From positions 434,001 to 498,000 of the forward strand of contig NZ_JAOBQJ010000002.1 of NCBI RefSeq assembly GCF_026162425.1: 64,000 nucleotides of DNA, in the 5' to 3' direction. Below, one piece after another: positions 32,954 through 41,491 of this stretch. A model generated the notes under the pieces. It was not told the DNA's origin, did not search any database, and worked only from the letters and a program-made list of their open reading frames with translations. Position numbers and translations under genes: made by a program. Numbering within the stretch: position 1 is the first letter of the stretch; every line of letters starts with the position of its first letter. The DNA is from Flexivirga meconopsidis. Its GTDB lineage: Bacteria > Actinomycetota > Actinomycetes > Actinomycetales > Dermatophilaceae.

Positions 32954-35818
32954 TCAGCCTGCCACGATGTTGACCAGCTTGGGCGCTCGGACGATCACCT
33001 TGCGGATCTGCTTGCCGTCCAACGCGTTCAACACCTTCTCGCTCTCGCGGGCCATGGCCTCCAGGTCGGCCTCGGAGATGCTGACCGGCACCTCGAGCCG
33101 GTCGCGCACCTTGCCCTGCACCTGCACCACGCAGGTCACCGTGTCGTCCACCAGCAGCGACTCGTCGGCGGCCGGGAACGCCTCGTAGGTCAGCGTTTCC
33201 GGGTGTCCGAGCCGCGACCACAGCTCCTCGGCGATGTGCGGTGCGACCGGTGCGGTCATCAGCACCAGCGCCTCGACCGCCTCGCGCGGCGGCGCCAGCT
33301 CCTTGGTGATCGCGTTGTTCAGCTCGATCAGCTTGGCGATCGCGGTGTTGAACTGCAACGCCTCGTAGTCGCGGCCGACACCGTCGATCGTCTTGGCCAG
33401 CAGGCGTTTCAGGTCCTCGCCCGGTGCCTCGTCGACGACCCGCAGGTCGCCGCTCTCCTCGTCGACCACGTTGCGCCACAGCCGCTGCAGGAAGCGCTGC
33501 GAGCCGACGACCGCGCGGGTCTCCCAGGGGCGGGAGATGTCCAGCGGGCCCATCGACATCTCGAAGACCCGGAAGGTGTCGGCGCCGTACTCGGCGGACA
33601 TTTCGTCAGGCGTGACAACGTTTTTCAGCGACTTGCCCATCTTCCCGTATTCACGGGTGACCGGCTGGCCCTGCCAGGTGAAGGTCAGGTCCTTGCCCTG
33701 GCCGTGCTCGACCACCTCGGCCGCCGGCACCGGCTGGCCGCGGTGGTCGCGGAAGGCGTAGGCCTGCACGTAGCCGTGGATGAACAACCGGCGGAAAGGC
33801 TCCTGCGACGTCACTTCGCCGAGGTCGAAGAGCACCTTGTGCCAGAACCGCGCGTAGAGCAGGTGCAGCACCGCGTGCTCGGGGCCGCCGACGTAGAGGT
33901 CGACGCCGCCCGGGTCGTTCGCGACACCCGCACCGGCACCGCGGCCAGGGCCCATCCAGTATTCCTCGCAGCCCCGGTCGACGAAGCGCTCGGTGTTGGC
34001 CGGGTCGGTGTAACGCAGCTCGTACCAACAGGATCCGGCCCAGTTGGGCATCGTGTCGGTCTCCCGGCGGTACTTCTTGGGGCCGTCGCCCAGGTCGAGC
34101 TCGACCTCGACCCATTCGGTCGCCCGGGACAGCGGCGACTCCGGCTCGGAGTCGGCGTCGTCGGGTTCGTAGGTCTTCGGCGAGTAGTCCGCGACGTCGG
34201 GTAGCTCGACCGGCAGCATCGACTCCGGGAGCGCGTGCGCGACGCCGGCCTCGTCATACACGACCGGGAAGGGCTCGCCCCAGTAGCGCTGCCGGCTGAA
34301 CAGCCAGTCGCGCAGCTTGTAGGTGACCGTGCCGCGGCCGACCCCCTCGCGCTCGAGGAAGTCGATGACGATCTCCTTGGCCTGCTCAACCTCCTTGCCG
34401 GACAACGAGATCCGGTCGTTGTCGGAGTTGATCATGGCGCCCTGGCCCAGGTAGGGCTGGTCCTCGTCGTGACCCTCGCTCGGCTGCACGGTGCGGACGT
34501 AGGGCAGGTCGTACTTCTTGGCGAAGTCCCAGTCGCGGGCGTCCTCGGCGGGCACCGCCATGACGGCGCCGGTGCCGTAACCCATCAGCACGTAGTCCGC
34601 GATGAAGACCGGGATCGGTTGCCCTGTCACCGGATTGGTCGCGAACGAGCCGGTGAAGACACCCGTCTTGGCCTTGGCGTCCTCGGTCTGCCGCTCCAGC
34701 TCGGACTTGCGCGAGGTCGCGGTGCGGTATGACGAGACCGCCTCCGCCGGCGTGGCCGCGCCGCCGGTCCACGCATCCTGGGTGCCGTCGGGCCACGAGT
34801 CCGGGGTCAGCTGCCCGACCAGCGGGTGCTCCGGCGCTAGCACCATGAACGTCGTGCCGAAGATGGTGTCGGGACGGGTGGTGAACACCTCGATCGGGTC
34901 GGCGACCCCGTCGACCGCGAAGCGGATCGAGGCGCCGTGCGAACGGCCGATCCAGTTGCGCTGCATGACCTTGATCGACTCGGTCCAGTCGACCCGGTCC
35001 AGGTCGTCCAGCAGCCGGTCGGCGTAGGCGGTGATGCGCATCATCCACTGCGACAGGTTGCGCTGGAAGACCGGCATGTCGCCGCGCTCGGTGAGGCCCT
35101 CGCTGGTGACCTCTTCGTTGGCGACCACGGTGCCAAGGCCCGGCGCCCAGTTGACCGGCACTTCCTTCTTGTAGGCGAGGCGGCGGCCGTCGATCTCGGC
35201 GCGTTGCTCGTCGGCGGACAGCTGCGCCCACGGGCGGCCGTCCGCGGTCGCGACGTCGCCGGTCTCGAAGGCGGCGACCAGGTCCTCGATCGGGCGTGCC
35301 TTGCCGGCCGCCTCGTCATACCAGGCGCCCCAGATCTTGGTGAAGATCCACTGGGTCCACTTGTAGAAGCCGGGGTCGATGGTCGCGACCTTGCGGCGCG
35401 GGTCGTGCGAGAGCCCCAGCATGCGCACCTGCCGGGTGAACGTCGCGATGTTGTCCTCGGTGGTCTTGCGCGGGTGCTGCCCGGTCTTGACGGCATACTG
35501 CTCGGCCGGCAGCCCGAACGCGTCGAAGCCCTGGGTGTAGAGGACGTTCTTGCCGGTCATCCGCTGATAGCGCGCGTAGACGTCGGTGGCGATGAATGGC
35601 AGCGGGTGCCCGACGTGCAGGCCGTCACCGCTGGGGTAGGGGAACATATCCTGCACCATGAACTTCGGCCGGTCGCCGACGGCGGCCGAATCGGCCCACG
35701 GCCCGGTCGGATTCGGCGCGCAGAAGGTGCCCCGCTCCTCCCAGCGGTCCTGCCAGGCACGCTCGATCTCGCCGGCCAGTGCCGGGGTGTAGCGGTGCGC
35801 GGGGCTCTCGTCGTTCAT
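32954..35818 (-). CDS. leuS: Leucyl-tRNA synthetase
   Basis: 954 residues from ATG at 35818. Class I synthetase: HIGH motif as HVGH ([12 protein letters not shown]), KMSKS as KMGKS ([15 protein letters not shown]), a CP1 editing domain ([35 protein letters not shown]) and a C-terminal anticodon-binding domain ending [19 protein letters not shown]. The KMGKS variant and long inserts such as [20 protein letters not shown] are usual for actinobacterial LeuRS. No T-box is seen in the 80 bases after rpsT. Confidence 0.97.
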   Translation of the reverse strand: MNDESPAHRYTPALAGEIERAWQDRWEERGTFCAPNPTGPWADSAAVGDRPKFMVQDMFPYPSGDGLHVGHPLPFIATDVYARYQRMTGKNVLYTQGFDAFGLPAEQYAVKTGQHPRKTTEDNIATFTRQVRMLGLSHDPRRKVATIDPGFYKWTQWIFTKIWGAWYDEAAGKARPIEDLVAAFETGDVATADGRPWAQLSADEQRAEIDGRRLAYKKEVPVNWAPGLGTVVANEEVTSEGLTERGDMPVFQRNLSQWMMRITAYADRLLDDLDRVDWTESIKVMQRNWIGRSHGASIRFAVDGVADPIEVFTTRPDTIFGTTFMVLAPEHPLVGQLTPDSWPDGTQDAWTGGAATPAEAVSSYRTATSRKSELERQTEDAKAKTGVFTGSFATNPVTGQPIPVFIADYVLMGYGTGAVMAVPAEDARDWDFAKKYDLPYVRTVQPSEGHDEDQPYLGQGAMINSDNDRISLSGKEVEQAKEIVIDFLEREGVGRGTVTYKLRDWLFSRQRYWGEPFPVVYDEAGVAHALPESMLPVELPDVADYSPKTYEPDDADSEPESPLSRATEWVEVELDLGDGPKKYRRETDTMPNWAGSCWYELRYTDPANTERFVDRGCEEYWMGPGRGAGAGVANDPGGVDLYVGGPEHAVLHLLYARFWHKVLFDLGEVTSQEPFRRLFIHGYVQAYAFRDHRGQPVPAAEVVEHGQGKDLTFTWQGQPVTREYGKMGKSLKNVVTPDEMSAEYGADTFRVFEMSMGPLDISRPWETRAVVGSQRFLQRLWRNVVDEESGDLRVVDEAPGEDLKRLLAKTIDGVGRDYEALQFNTAIAKLIELNNAITKELAPPREAVEALVLMTAPVAPHIAEELWSRLGHPETLTYEAFPAADESLLVDDTVTCVVQVQGKVRDRLEVPVSISEADLEAMARESEKVLNALDGKQIRKVIVRAPKLVNIVAG

Positions 35819-35877
35819 CGTTGGTTCCTCGTCATCGATGCGGTGCCGTCGGGTCTGCCCAGCCACGTATGACGATG

Positions 35878-35913
35878 CCCGGTCCCCCTGGTCTGGAAAC
35901 CAGCGGGGACCGG
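35878..35913 (-). terminator. Terminator hairpin of rpsT
   Basis: CCCGGTCCCC...GGGGACCGGG with an inner CTGGT/ACCAG pairing and a short loop, 34 bases beyond the rpsT stop and before leuS. No clear T-run follows, as is common in high-GC actinobacteria. Confidence 0.75.
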
Positions 35914-35946
35914 GCCAAAGTCATGCGTGAGCGTTGAAGGCTCGCG

Positions 35947-36207
35947 TCAGAGCGAGTTGACCGCCTTGGCCAGGGCCGACTTCTTGTTGGCGGCCTGGTT
36001 CTTGTGGATCACGCCCTTGCTGACGGCCTTGTCCAGCTTCTTGGACGCGGCGGCGAGCAGCTCGGTCGCCTTGTCCTTGTCGCCGGCGTCGACGGCCTCG
36101 CGGGTCTTGCGGATCCACGTGCGCAGCTCCGACTTGTAGGCCCGGTTGCGCTCAGTGCGGATCGCGTTGGTCTTGATCCGCTTCATCTGCGACTTGATGT
36201 TTGCCAC
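35947..36207 (-). CDS. rpsT: 30S ribosomal protein S20
   Basis: 86 residues from GTG at 36207: (M)[14 protein letters not shown]...[16 protein letters not shown]...[20 protein letters not shown]. Helical, Lys/Arg-rich primary binder of 16S rRNA. The GTG start before GCAAACATCAAG is the normal one; the reading upstream lacks conservation. Its 204-base leader to holA (36208-36411) contains a T-rich start region but no gene. Confidence 0.97.
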   Translation of the reverse strand: MANIKSQMKRIKTNAIRTERNRAYKSELRTWIRKTREAVDAGDKDKATELLAAASKKLDKAVSKGVIHKNQAANKKSALAKAVNSL

Positions 36208-36411
36208 TGTTGTTAAAACCTTCTTGGTCGATCGGAATCTGTCATGAGGGTGACAGACGCGGCAACGGATGGGGCGTGGGGACACCCGGGCGATGTGCCG
36301 CGCTGGTTGGTGCTGTCGTGCGCGCACGACCAGAGCGCGCACGCAAGTGTTTAAGGTACCAGCGGCGCGGGATCGCGCCCAAATCGGGCGCGGACGCTAC
36401 CCCTGCCGGCG

Positions 36412-37368
36412 CTACCCCTGCCGCTCCGCAGCGATGGTCAGCACGACCCGCTCGACCGCGTAGACCGGGTCGCGGCCGCCGCCCTTGACGTCGAAGTCGG
36501 CCGCAGCGACCGCCTGGATGGCCCGGCCGAGCCGGTCGCCGTCCCAGCCCTTGGCGTCGCGGCGCGCCCGGTCGACCTGCCACGGCGCCATCCCGAGCTC
36601 CTTGGCGAGGGCCGCCGACGAGCCGCGCCCGGCCGTCGCGACCCGGGCGATCTGGCGCAGCTGGCTGGCCAGCACCGCGACGATCGGCACCGGGTCGAGG
36701 CCGGAGGCCAGCGCGTGGCGCAGCAGGCGGAGCGCCTCGGGGGCATTGCCGCCGACCGCCGCGTCGGCCACCCGGAAGCCGGTCGCGTCGACCTTGCCAC
36801 CGTGATAGCGCTCCACCACCTCGGCGGTGATCACGCCTTCGGTGTCGTCGATCAGCTGCCGGCAGGCCGACGCCAGCTCGCGCAGGTCCTTGCCGACTGC
36901 CTCCAGCAGCGCGCGGACGGCGTCCGGCTCGATCTTGCGCCGGCCGACCCGGAACTCGTTGGTCACGAACGCCGACTTGTCCCGGTCACTCTTGATCGCG
37001 GGTGCGTCGATCACCCGTGCGCCGGCCTTCTTCATCGCGTCGAGCGCCTTCTTGCCGCGCGCGCCGCCCTTGTGCTGCACGATCAGCGTCGCGTCGACCA
37101 GCCCGGCGGCAGCGACGTCGACCACATCGGCGATGAGCTCCTCGCGAGCCTCGTCCAGGTCGCGGACCAGCACGATCTTGCTGCCGCCGAACAGGCTCGG
37201 GCTGGCATGCAGCTGCAGCTCCCCCGCCTCGTATGACGCAGCGTCCAGCCTGATCAGCTCCGCCTGCGGGTCGGCCGCGCGCAGCGCGTCGATCGCGCTC
37301 GCGGCGGCCCGCTCGGCGAGCACCTGCTCCGGACCCGCGATCAGCACCAGCGAAGGGACGTCCGTCAT
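36412..37368 (-). CDS. holA: DNA polymerase III subunit delta
   Basis: 318 residues from ATG at 37368. LVLIAGPEQVLAERAAASAI, ASPSLFGGSKIVLVRDLDEA, LIVQHKGGARGKKALDAMKK and the C-terminal collar region (LDPVPIVAVLASQLRQIARV; ELGMAPWQVDRARRDAKGW) fit HolA, which opens the beta clamp in the clamp loader. The order holA-rpsT is conserved in many bacteria. Divergent from purU with 42 bases between starts. Confidence 0.95.
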   Translation of the reverse strand: MTDVPSLVLIAGPEQVLAERAAASAIDALRAADPQAELIRLDAASYEAGELQLHASPSLFGGSKIVLVRDLDEAREELIADVVDVAAAGLVDATLIVQHKGGARGKKALDAMKKAGARVIDAPAIKSDRDKSAFVTNEFRVGRRKIEPDAVRALLEAVGKDLRELASACRQLIDDTEGVITAEVVERYHGGKVDATGFRVADAAVGGNAPEALRLLRHALASGLDPVPIVAVLASQLRQIARVATAGRGSSAALAKELGMAPWQVDRARRDAKGWDGDRLGRAIQAVAAADFDVKGGGRDPVYAVERVVLTIAAERQG

Positions 37369-37410
37369 ACTGCCACCTTGCCATCTGCCGCCGACAGCTG
37401 AGGAACGAGA

Positions 37411-38265
37411 GTGCCCGAGCAAGACCAGTCCTTCGTCTTCACCGCGCAGTGCGCCGATGGGCCGGGCATCGTGCAGGCGATCAGCTCGGTGTTCGTCGAG
37501 CACGGCGCGAACATCGACGAGAGCCAGCAGTTCGGCGACCCACTGACCGGGCAGTTTTTCCTCCGGGCCCGGGTGCACGGCGCGATGGGCGAGGACGCAC
37601 TGCGGGCCTCGCTCGGGCCGGTCGCCGAACGCTTCGCGATGACGTGGGGGCTCTGGCCGGCCGGGCAGCGGATGAAGGCGCTGGTGATGGTGTCCAAACT
37701 CGGTCACTGCCTGAACGACCTGCTCTATCGGCAGCAGGTCGGCGCGCTGCCGCTCGACATCACGGCGGTCGGCTCCAACCACCTGGACTTCCAGAAGCTG
37801 GTGTCGTCGCACGACATTCCGTTCCACCACATCCCAGTGACCGCATCCAACAAGCCGGCCGCCGAGGGGCGGCTGCTGGAGTTGGTCGAGGCGACCGGCG
37901 CGGAGGTCGTCGTCCTCGCCCGCTACATGCAGGTGCTGTCCGACGATCTGTGCGCGCAGCTCGCCGGGCGCGCGATCAACATCCACCACTCGTTCCTGCC
38001 GAGTTTCAAGGGGGCGCGGCCCTATCACCAGGCCCACCAGCGCGGGGTCAAGCTGATCGGCGCCACCGCCCACTATGTGACCGCAGAGCTCGACGAGGGC
38101 CCGATCATCGAGCAGGACGTGGCGCGCATCGACCACGGCTACTCCCCCGAGGCGATGGTCGTCGCCGGCCGGGACGTCGAGGCGCAGGTGCTGGCGCGTG
38201 CGGTCACCTGGCACGCCGAGCACCGGGTCTTTCCCAACGGCAGCAGCACGGTCGTGCTGCGCTGA
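37411..38265 (+). CDS. purU: Formyltetrahydrofolate deformylase
   Basis: 284 residues from GTG at 37411. N-terminal ACT domain (ADGPGIVQAISSVFVEHGAN) and C-terminal formyltransferase-type domain with SKLGHCLNDLLYRQQ, NIHHSFLPSFKGARPYHQA and TAHYVTAELDEGPIIEQD (catalytic Asp and His). It hydrolyses 10-formyl-THF to formate and THF, balancing one-carbon units for purine synthesis. The stop is followed by a repeat-rich intergenic array. Confidence 0.96.
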   Translation: MPEQDQSFVFTAQCADGPGIVQAISSVFVEHGANIDESQQFGDPLTGQFFLRARVHGAMGEDALRASLGPVAERFAMTWGLWPAGQRMKALVMVSKLGHCLNDLLYRQQVGALPLDITAVGSNHLDFQKLVSSHDIPFHHIPVTASNKPAAEGRLLELVEATGAEVVVLARYMQVLSDDLCAQLAGRAINIHHSFLPSFKGARPYHQAHQRGVKLIGATAHYVTAELDEGPIIEQDVARIDHGYSPEAMVVAGRDVEAQVLARAVTWHAEHRVFPNGSSTVVLR

Positions 38266-38286
38266 GCGGACTCGTCCGCGGCCGCC

Positions 38287-38480
38287 GGACTTACTCGTCC
38301 ACGGTTGTCGGACTTACTCGTCCGCGGTTGTCGGACTTGTCCAGTGGGTGCCCACTTGTCACGTCAGTGGGGGACTTGTCACGTGAATGGGGACTTGTCA
38401 CGTGGTCTACCACGTGACAAGTCCCCCTTGAGCGTGACTAGTGCCTTGTGGCGTGACTAGTGCCCGTATGACGTGACGAG
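38287..38480. repeat. Tandem and inverted short-repeat array with an 18-bp perfect hairpin
   Basis: Between convergent purU and PAP2 genes. Three units of 23 bases start at 38287, 38310 and 38333 (GGACTTACTCGTCC core). Three units of 19 bases start at 38354, 38373 and 38392 (ACTTGTCACGT core). Reversed copies (ACGTGACAAGT, then GCGTGACTAGT at 38432 and 38451, then ACGTGACGAGT) follow. The centre is a perfect hairpin with 18-bp arms 38389-38406 and 38409-38426 and a 2-base loop, a likely two-way terminator. No spacers, so not CRISPR. Confidence 0.8.
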
Positions 38481-38487
38481 TCGCCGG

Positions 38488-39120
38488 TCAGCGCGGCGCC
38501 CGGCGGCTGAGCGAGCGATCCAGCAGGCCTCCGACGAGCAGCATGACGCCCGCGGGCAGCAGCGCACCGACCGTGACGTCGCCGAGATAGTGCGCGCCGA
38601 CGACCATTCGGCTGACGCCGTAGACGACGACCAGCACCACGCCGAGCAACAGTGCCGGTATGACGCAGCGACCGCTTCGGTGCACCGCGTAGACCAGTGC
38701 ACCCGCGAATGCCGCTGCCAACGCTGTGTGTCCGCTCGGCATGCTGGCGTTGTCGGTGATCGGCACGAGCGCGTGCACCACGTCTGCCGGAGGGCGGGGT
38801 CGCTGATAGATCGCCTTCGCGACGGTCACGCTGATCCGGCCGACGAGGAAGACGAGTGCGGTGGCGAGGGCGGCCGGGATGCCGACTCTGCGCCATACGA
38901 CGACGAGGAGGGCGAGCACGGGCAGGTAGGCGAGCGGGCCCGCGCCGTAGTGGGCGATGAACCTGCTCGGTTCGGCCAGCCAGGGCGGCCGGTGGTGCGA
39001 CCACCAGATGTCGAGGCGGAGCTCGCCGGTGTGCGACGCGCCGCGGTGCGTCAGATAGGCACCGAGCAGCACGGCGATCACCACCAGGGCGAGACCCGCG
39101 GCCTCAGAACGGCGAATCAT
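38488..39120 (-). CDS. PAP2-family membrane phosphatase
   Basis: 210 residues with five or six helices and the three phosphatase motifs KAIYQRPRP, MPSGHTA and SRMVVGAHYLGDV (catalytic His residues in the last two). Members dephosphorylate lipid phosphates such as undecaprenyl or phosphatidyl-glycerol phosphate; the substrate here is unknown. ATG at 39120 lies two bases after the stop of the helicase gene, so the two are co-transcribed. Confidence 0.93.
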   Translation of the reverse strand: MIRRSEAAGLALVVIAVLLGAYLTHRGASHTGELRLDIWWSHHRPPWLAEPSRFIAHYGAGPLAYLPVLALLVVVWRRVGIPAALATALVFLVGRISVTVAKAIYQRPRPPADVVHALVPITDNASMPSGHTALAAAFAGALVYAVHRSGRCVIPALLLGVVLVVVYGVSRMVVGAHYLGDVTVGALLPAGVMLLVGGLLDRSLSRRAPR

Positions 39121-39122
39121 GC

Positions 39123-41423
39123 TCAGCCCAGGCCGAGTTGGGCCATCCGGGACTGCACGTCCGGCAGTGGGCGGTCGAGGTGGTCGGCGAGCTCCCCCGG
39201 GTCCAGACCTAGCTCAGCGCCGTCGCGCAGCTCCTCGTCGTCCTCCTCGGACCAGCCTTCGGCGGGCGGGGCGGGCGGGGCGGCCGGCACGGCGTCCCGG
39301 TCGTCCGGCGGCACGGACCGGTCAGCCGGCGGCACGGGCACCTCATCCACGACCGGCGCGAGGTCGTCGTGCTCGGGGTCGGGGGTCGGCGCCATCTCTC
39401 CGGGATCGTCGGCCGCGACCACCGCGTCCGTCTCGACCCCCGGCTCGGCCGCTGGCTGTTGCGGCGCCGAATCCGGTTGTCCACCAACGGCTCCCGCGGT
39501 CTCGTCCAGCCGTTTCAGTGCCTTGAGGACCAACGCCCGATCGGTGGTCGGCCAGAACGGCGGCAGCGACTTCTGCAGGAATCCGGCATAGCGCGCGGTG
39601 ATCATCCGGGTGTCGAGGAAGGCCACTACGCCGCGGTCGGAGCTGCGCCGGATCAGCCGGCCGGCACCCTGCGCCAGCCGGAGCGCGGCGTGCGTGGCGG
39701 AGACGGCCATGAAGCCGTTGCCGCCACGTCGGGCGATCTCCTGCGACCGGGCCGACGCGAGCGGGTCGTCCGGCCGCGGGAATGGAATGCGGTCGATGAT
39801 CACCAGCTGGCAGGCCACGCCAGGCACGTCGACGCCCTGCCACAGCGTCATCGTGCCGAACAGGCAGGTGCGCGCATCGGCGGCGAACTGCCCCACAAGA
39901 GTGCGGATCTGGTCGTCACCCTGGCAGAGCACCGGGAAGTCGTCGCCCAGCCGGACCCGCATCTCCTCTGCCGCGGCGCGAGCACCACGGGTGGAGGAGA
40001 ACAACCCGAGCGTGCGCCCGCCGGCGGCACGGATCAGCGTCTCGATCTCGTCCATGGCGGCGGTGGACAGTCCGTCGCGACCGGGCGGCGGAAGCTGTGA
40101 GGCGACATACGCGATCGCCTGGCGCGGGTAATCGAAGGGCGACCCGACGTCGAGCCCGGTCCAGCGTGGGCCGCCTTCGCCGCGCAGCCCGAGCGTCCCA
40201 GCGACCGAGTCGAAGGACCCACCGAGCTCCAGGGTCGCCGAAGTCATCACGACCGTGCGATCACCAAAAACCTTGTCCCGCAACAACATTGCCACGCTCA
40301 TCGGCGCCACCCGGAGCACCGTGCCACGGCGCGGGTCTTTCGCGACCCAGGTCACGTCGAGCTCGCGGCCCTCCAGGACCCGGTCGGCATTGTCGAAGAT
40401 CTCATCGACCGCGGCACGGGCGACCTGTCGGCTCGCGTCGTTGTCGGCGGGCGAAGCGGGCTTGAGCTCGCTCTGCACCGAGCGTGCCGCGTCGCGCACC
40501 CGCGCCAGCGCCAGCCCCAGATTGTCCGGTATGCCAAGCAGGCGTCCCTCCTGCAGGCCGTCGAGCAACTCCTGCATCAGCTCGCCCGCCTCACGCATGG
40601 CCGACGCGTCCGCCATACGCCCGCAGCGACGGGCCGCGGTCGAGACCATGCCGCCGGTGAGTTCGTCGGTGATGGTGGAGGTGACGCGGTCGACGAGTTC
40701 GTGTGCCTCGTCGACCACGAGAAGATCGTGCTCGGGCAGCATTTGCCGCCCCTCGAAGGAGTCGATCGCCATGAAGCTGTGGTTGGTGACCACCACGTCG
40801 ACTTCCTTGGCTGCCGCGCGGGACCGCTCCACGAAGCACTCGGTCACCATCGGGCACTTGGAGCCGAGGCACTCCTCCGCCGACACCGACACCTGCCGCC
40901 AGGCCCGCTCACTCACGCCCGGCACGAGCTCGTCGCGCTCGCCGGTGTTGGTCTCCTGCGCCCATTCGCGCAGTCGGACGACCTCTTCCCCGATGCGGCC
41001 GGCGGCACGGTCCACCTCGCCGACCTCGAGGAGGGCGTCCTCCTCATCCGGGTATCCACCCTCGATCTTGTGCAGGCACAGGTAGTTTCGTCGCCCCTTG
41101 ACCAGCCCGAACGTCGGGCGACGGCCGAGCAACGGCTCGACGGCGTCGGCGATCCGGGGCAGGTCATTGTCGACGATCTGGGCCTGCAGGGCGAGGGTCG
41201 CGGTCGCCACGATGGCCGGCTGCCGGGTCTCGACGGCGTGCTTGATCGCGGGCACCAGATAGGCAAGCGACTTGCCGGTGCCGGTGCCGGCCTGCACGAG
41301 CAGGTGAGCACCGTCTCGCGCCGCCTGGTCCACCGCCCTGGCCATCTGCTGCTGCCCGGGGCGCTCGGTGCCACCGACTCCCCCGACGGCGGCACGCATC
41401 AGGTCGTCGAGGTCCGCAGGCAT
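39123..41423 (-). CDS. dinG: DinG-family ATP-dependent DNA helicase
   Basis: 766 residues from ATG at 41423. XPD/DinG superfamily 2: Walker A VQAGTGTGKSLAYLVPAI, four Fe-S-type Cys spread from YLCLHKIEGG through CLGSKCPMVTECF, VVVTNHSFMAIDS, DEAH in LLVVDEAHELVD, TSATLELGG and QGAGRLIRRSSDRG. The C-terminal roughly 120 residues form an acidic, Pro/Ala-rich tail (DSAPQQPAAEPGVETDAVV) ending in a short helical segment, beyond the usual helicase core. Role: 5'-3' unwinding of D-loops, R-loops or G4. Follows the GH63 gene by 68 bases. Confidence 0.92.
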   Translation of the reverse strand: MPADLDDLMRAAVGGVGGTERPGQQQMARAVDQAARDGAHLLVQAGTGTGKSLAYLVPAIKHAVETRQPAIVATATLALQAQIVDNDLPRIADAVEPLLGRRPTFGLVKGRRNYLCLHKIEGGYPDEEDALLEVGEVDRAAGRIGEEVVRLREWAQETNTGERDELVPGVSERAWRQVSVSAEECLGSKCPMVTECFVERSRAAAKEVDVVVTNHSFMAIDSFEGRQMLPEHDLLVVDEAHELVDRVTSTITDELTGGMVSTAARRCGRMADASAMREAGELMQELLDGLQEGRLLGIPDNLGLALARVRDAARSVQSELKPASPADNDASRQVARAAVDEIFDNADRVLEGRELDVTWVAKDPRRGTVLRVAPMSVAMLLRDKVFGDRTVVMTSATLELGGSFDSVAGTLGLRGEGGPRWTGLDVGSPFDYPRQAIAYVASQLPPPGRDGLSTAAMDEIETLIRAAGGRTLGLFSSTRGARAAAEEMRVRLGDDFPVLCQGDDQIRTLVGQFAADARTCLFGTMTLWQGVDVPGVACQLVIIDRIPFPRPDDPLASARSQEIARRGGNGFMAVSATHAALRLAQGAGRLIRRSSDRGVVAFLDTRMITARYAGFLQKSLPPFWPTTDRALVLKALKRLDETAGAVGGQPDSAPQQPAAEPGVETDAVVAADDPGEMAPTPDPEHDDLAPVVDEVPVPPADRSVPPDDRDAVPAAPPAPPAEGWSEEDDEELRDGAELGLDPGELADHLDRPLPDVQSRMAQLGLG

Positions 41424-41491
41424 TGGTCCAGGGTATGCCGTCAAGGCCACCGACTCGCGCAGGCGCCGCGGGCGGTGTGGATCCAGCCACT

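Noticed and set aside
38287-38480. Possible CRISPR array
   Set aside because: Units are contiguous or separated by a few bases, with mixed orientation and no unique spacers; no cas genes nearby.
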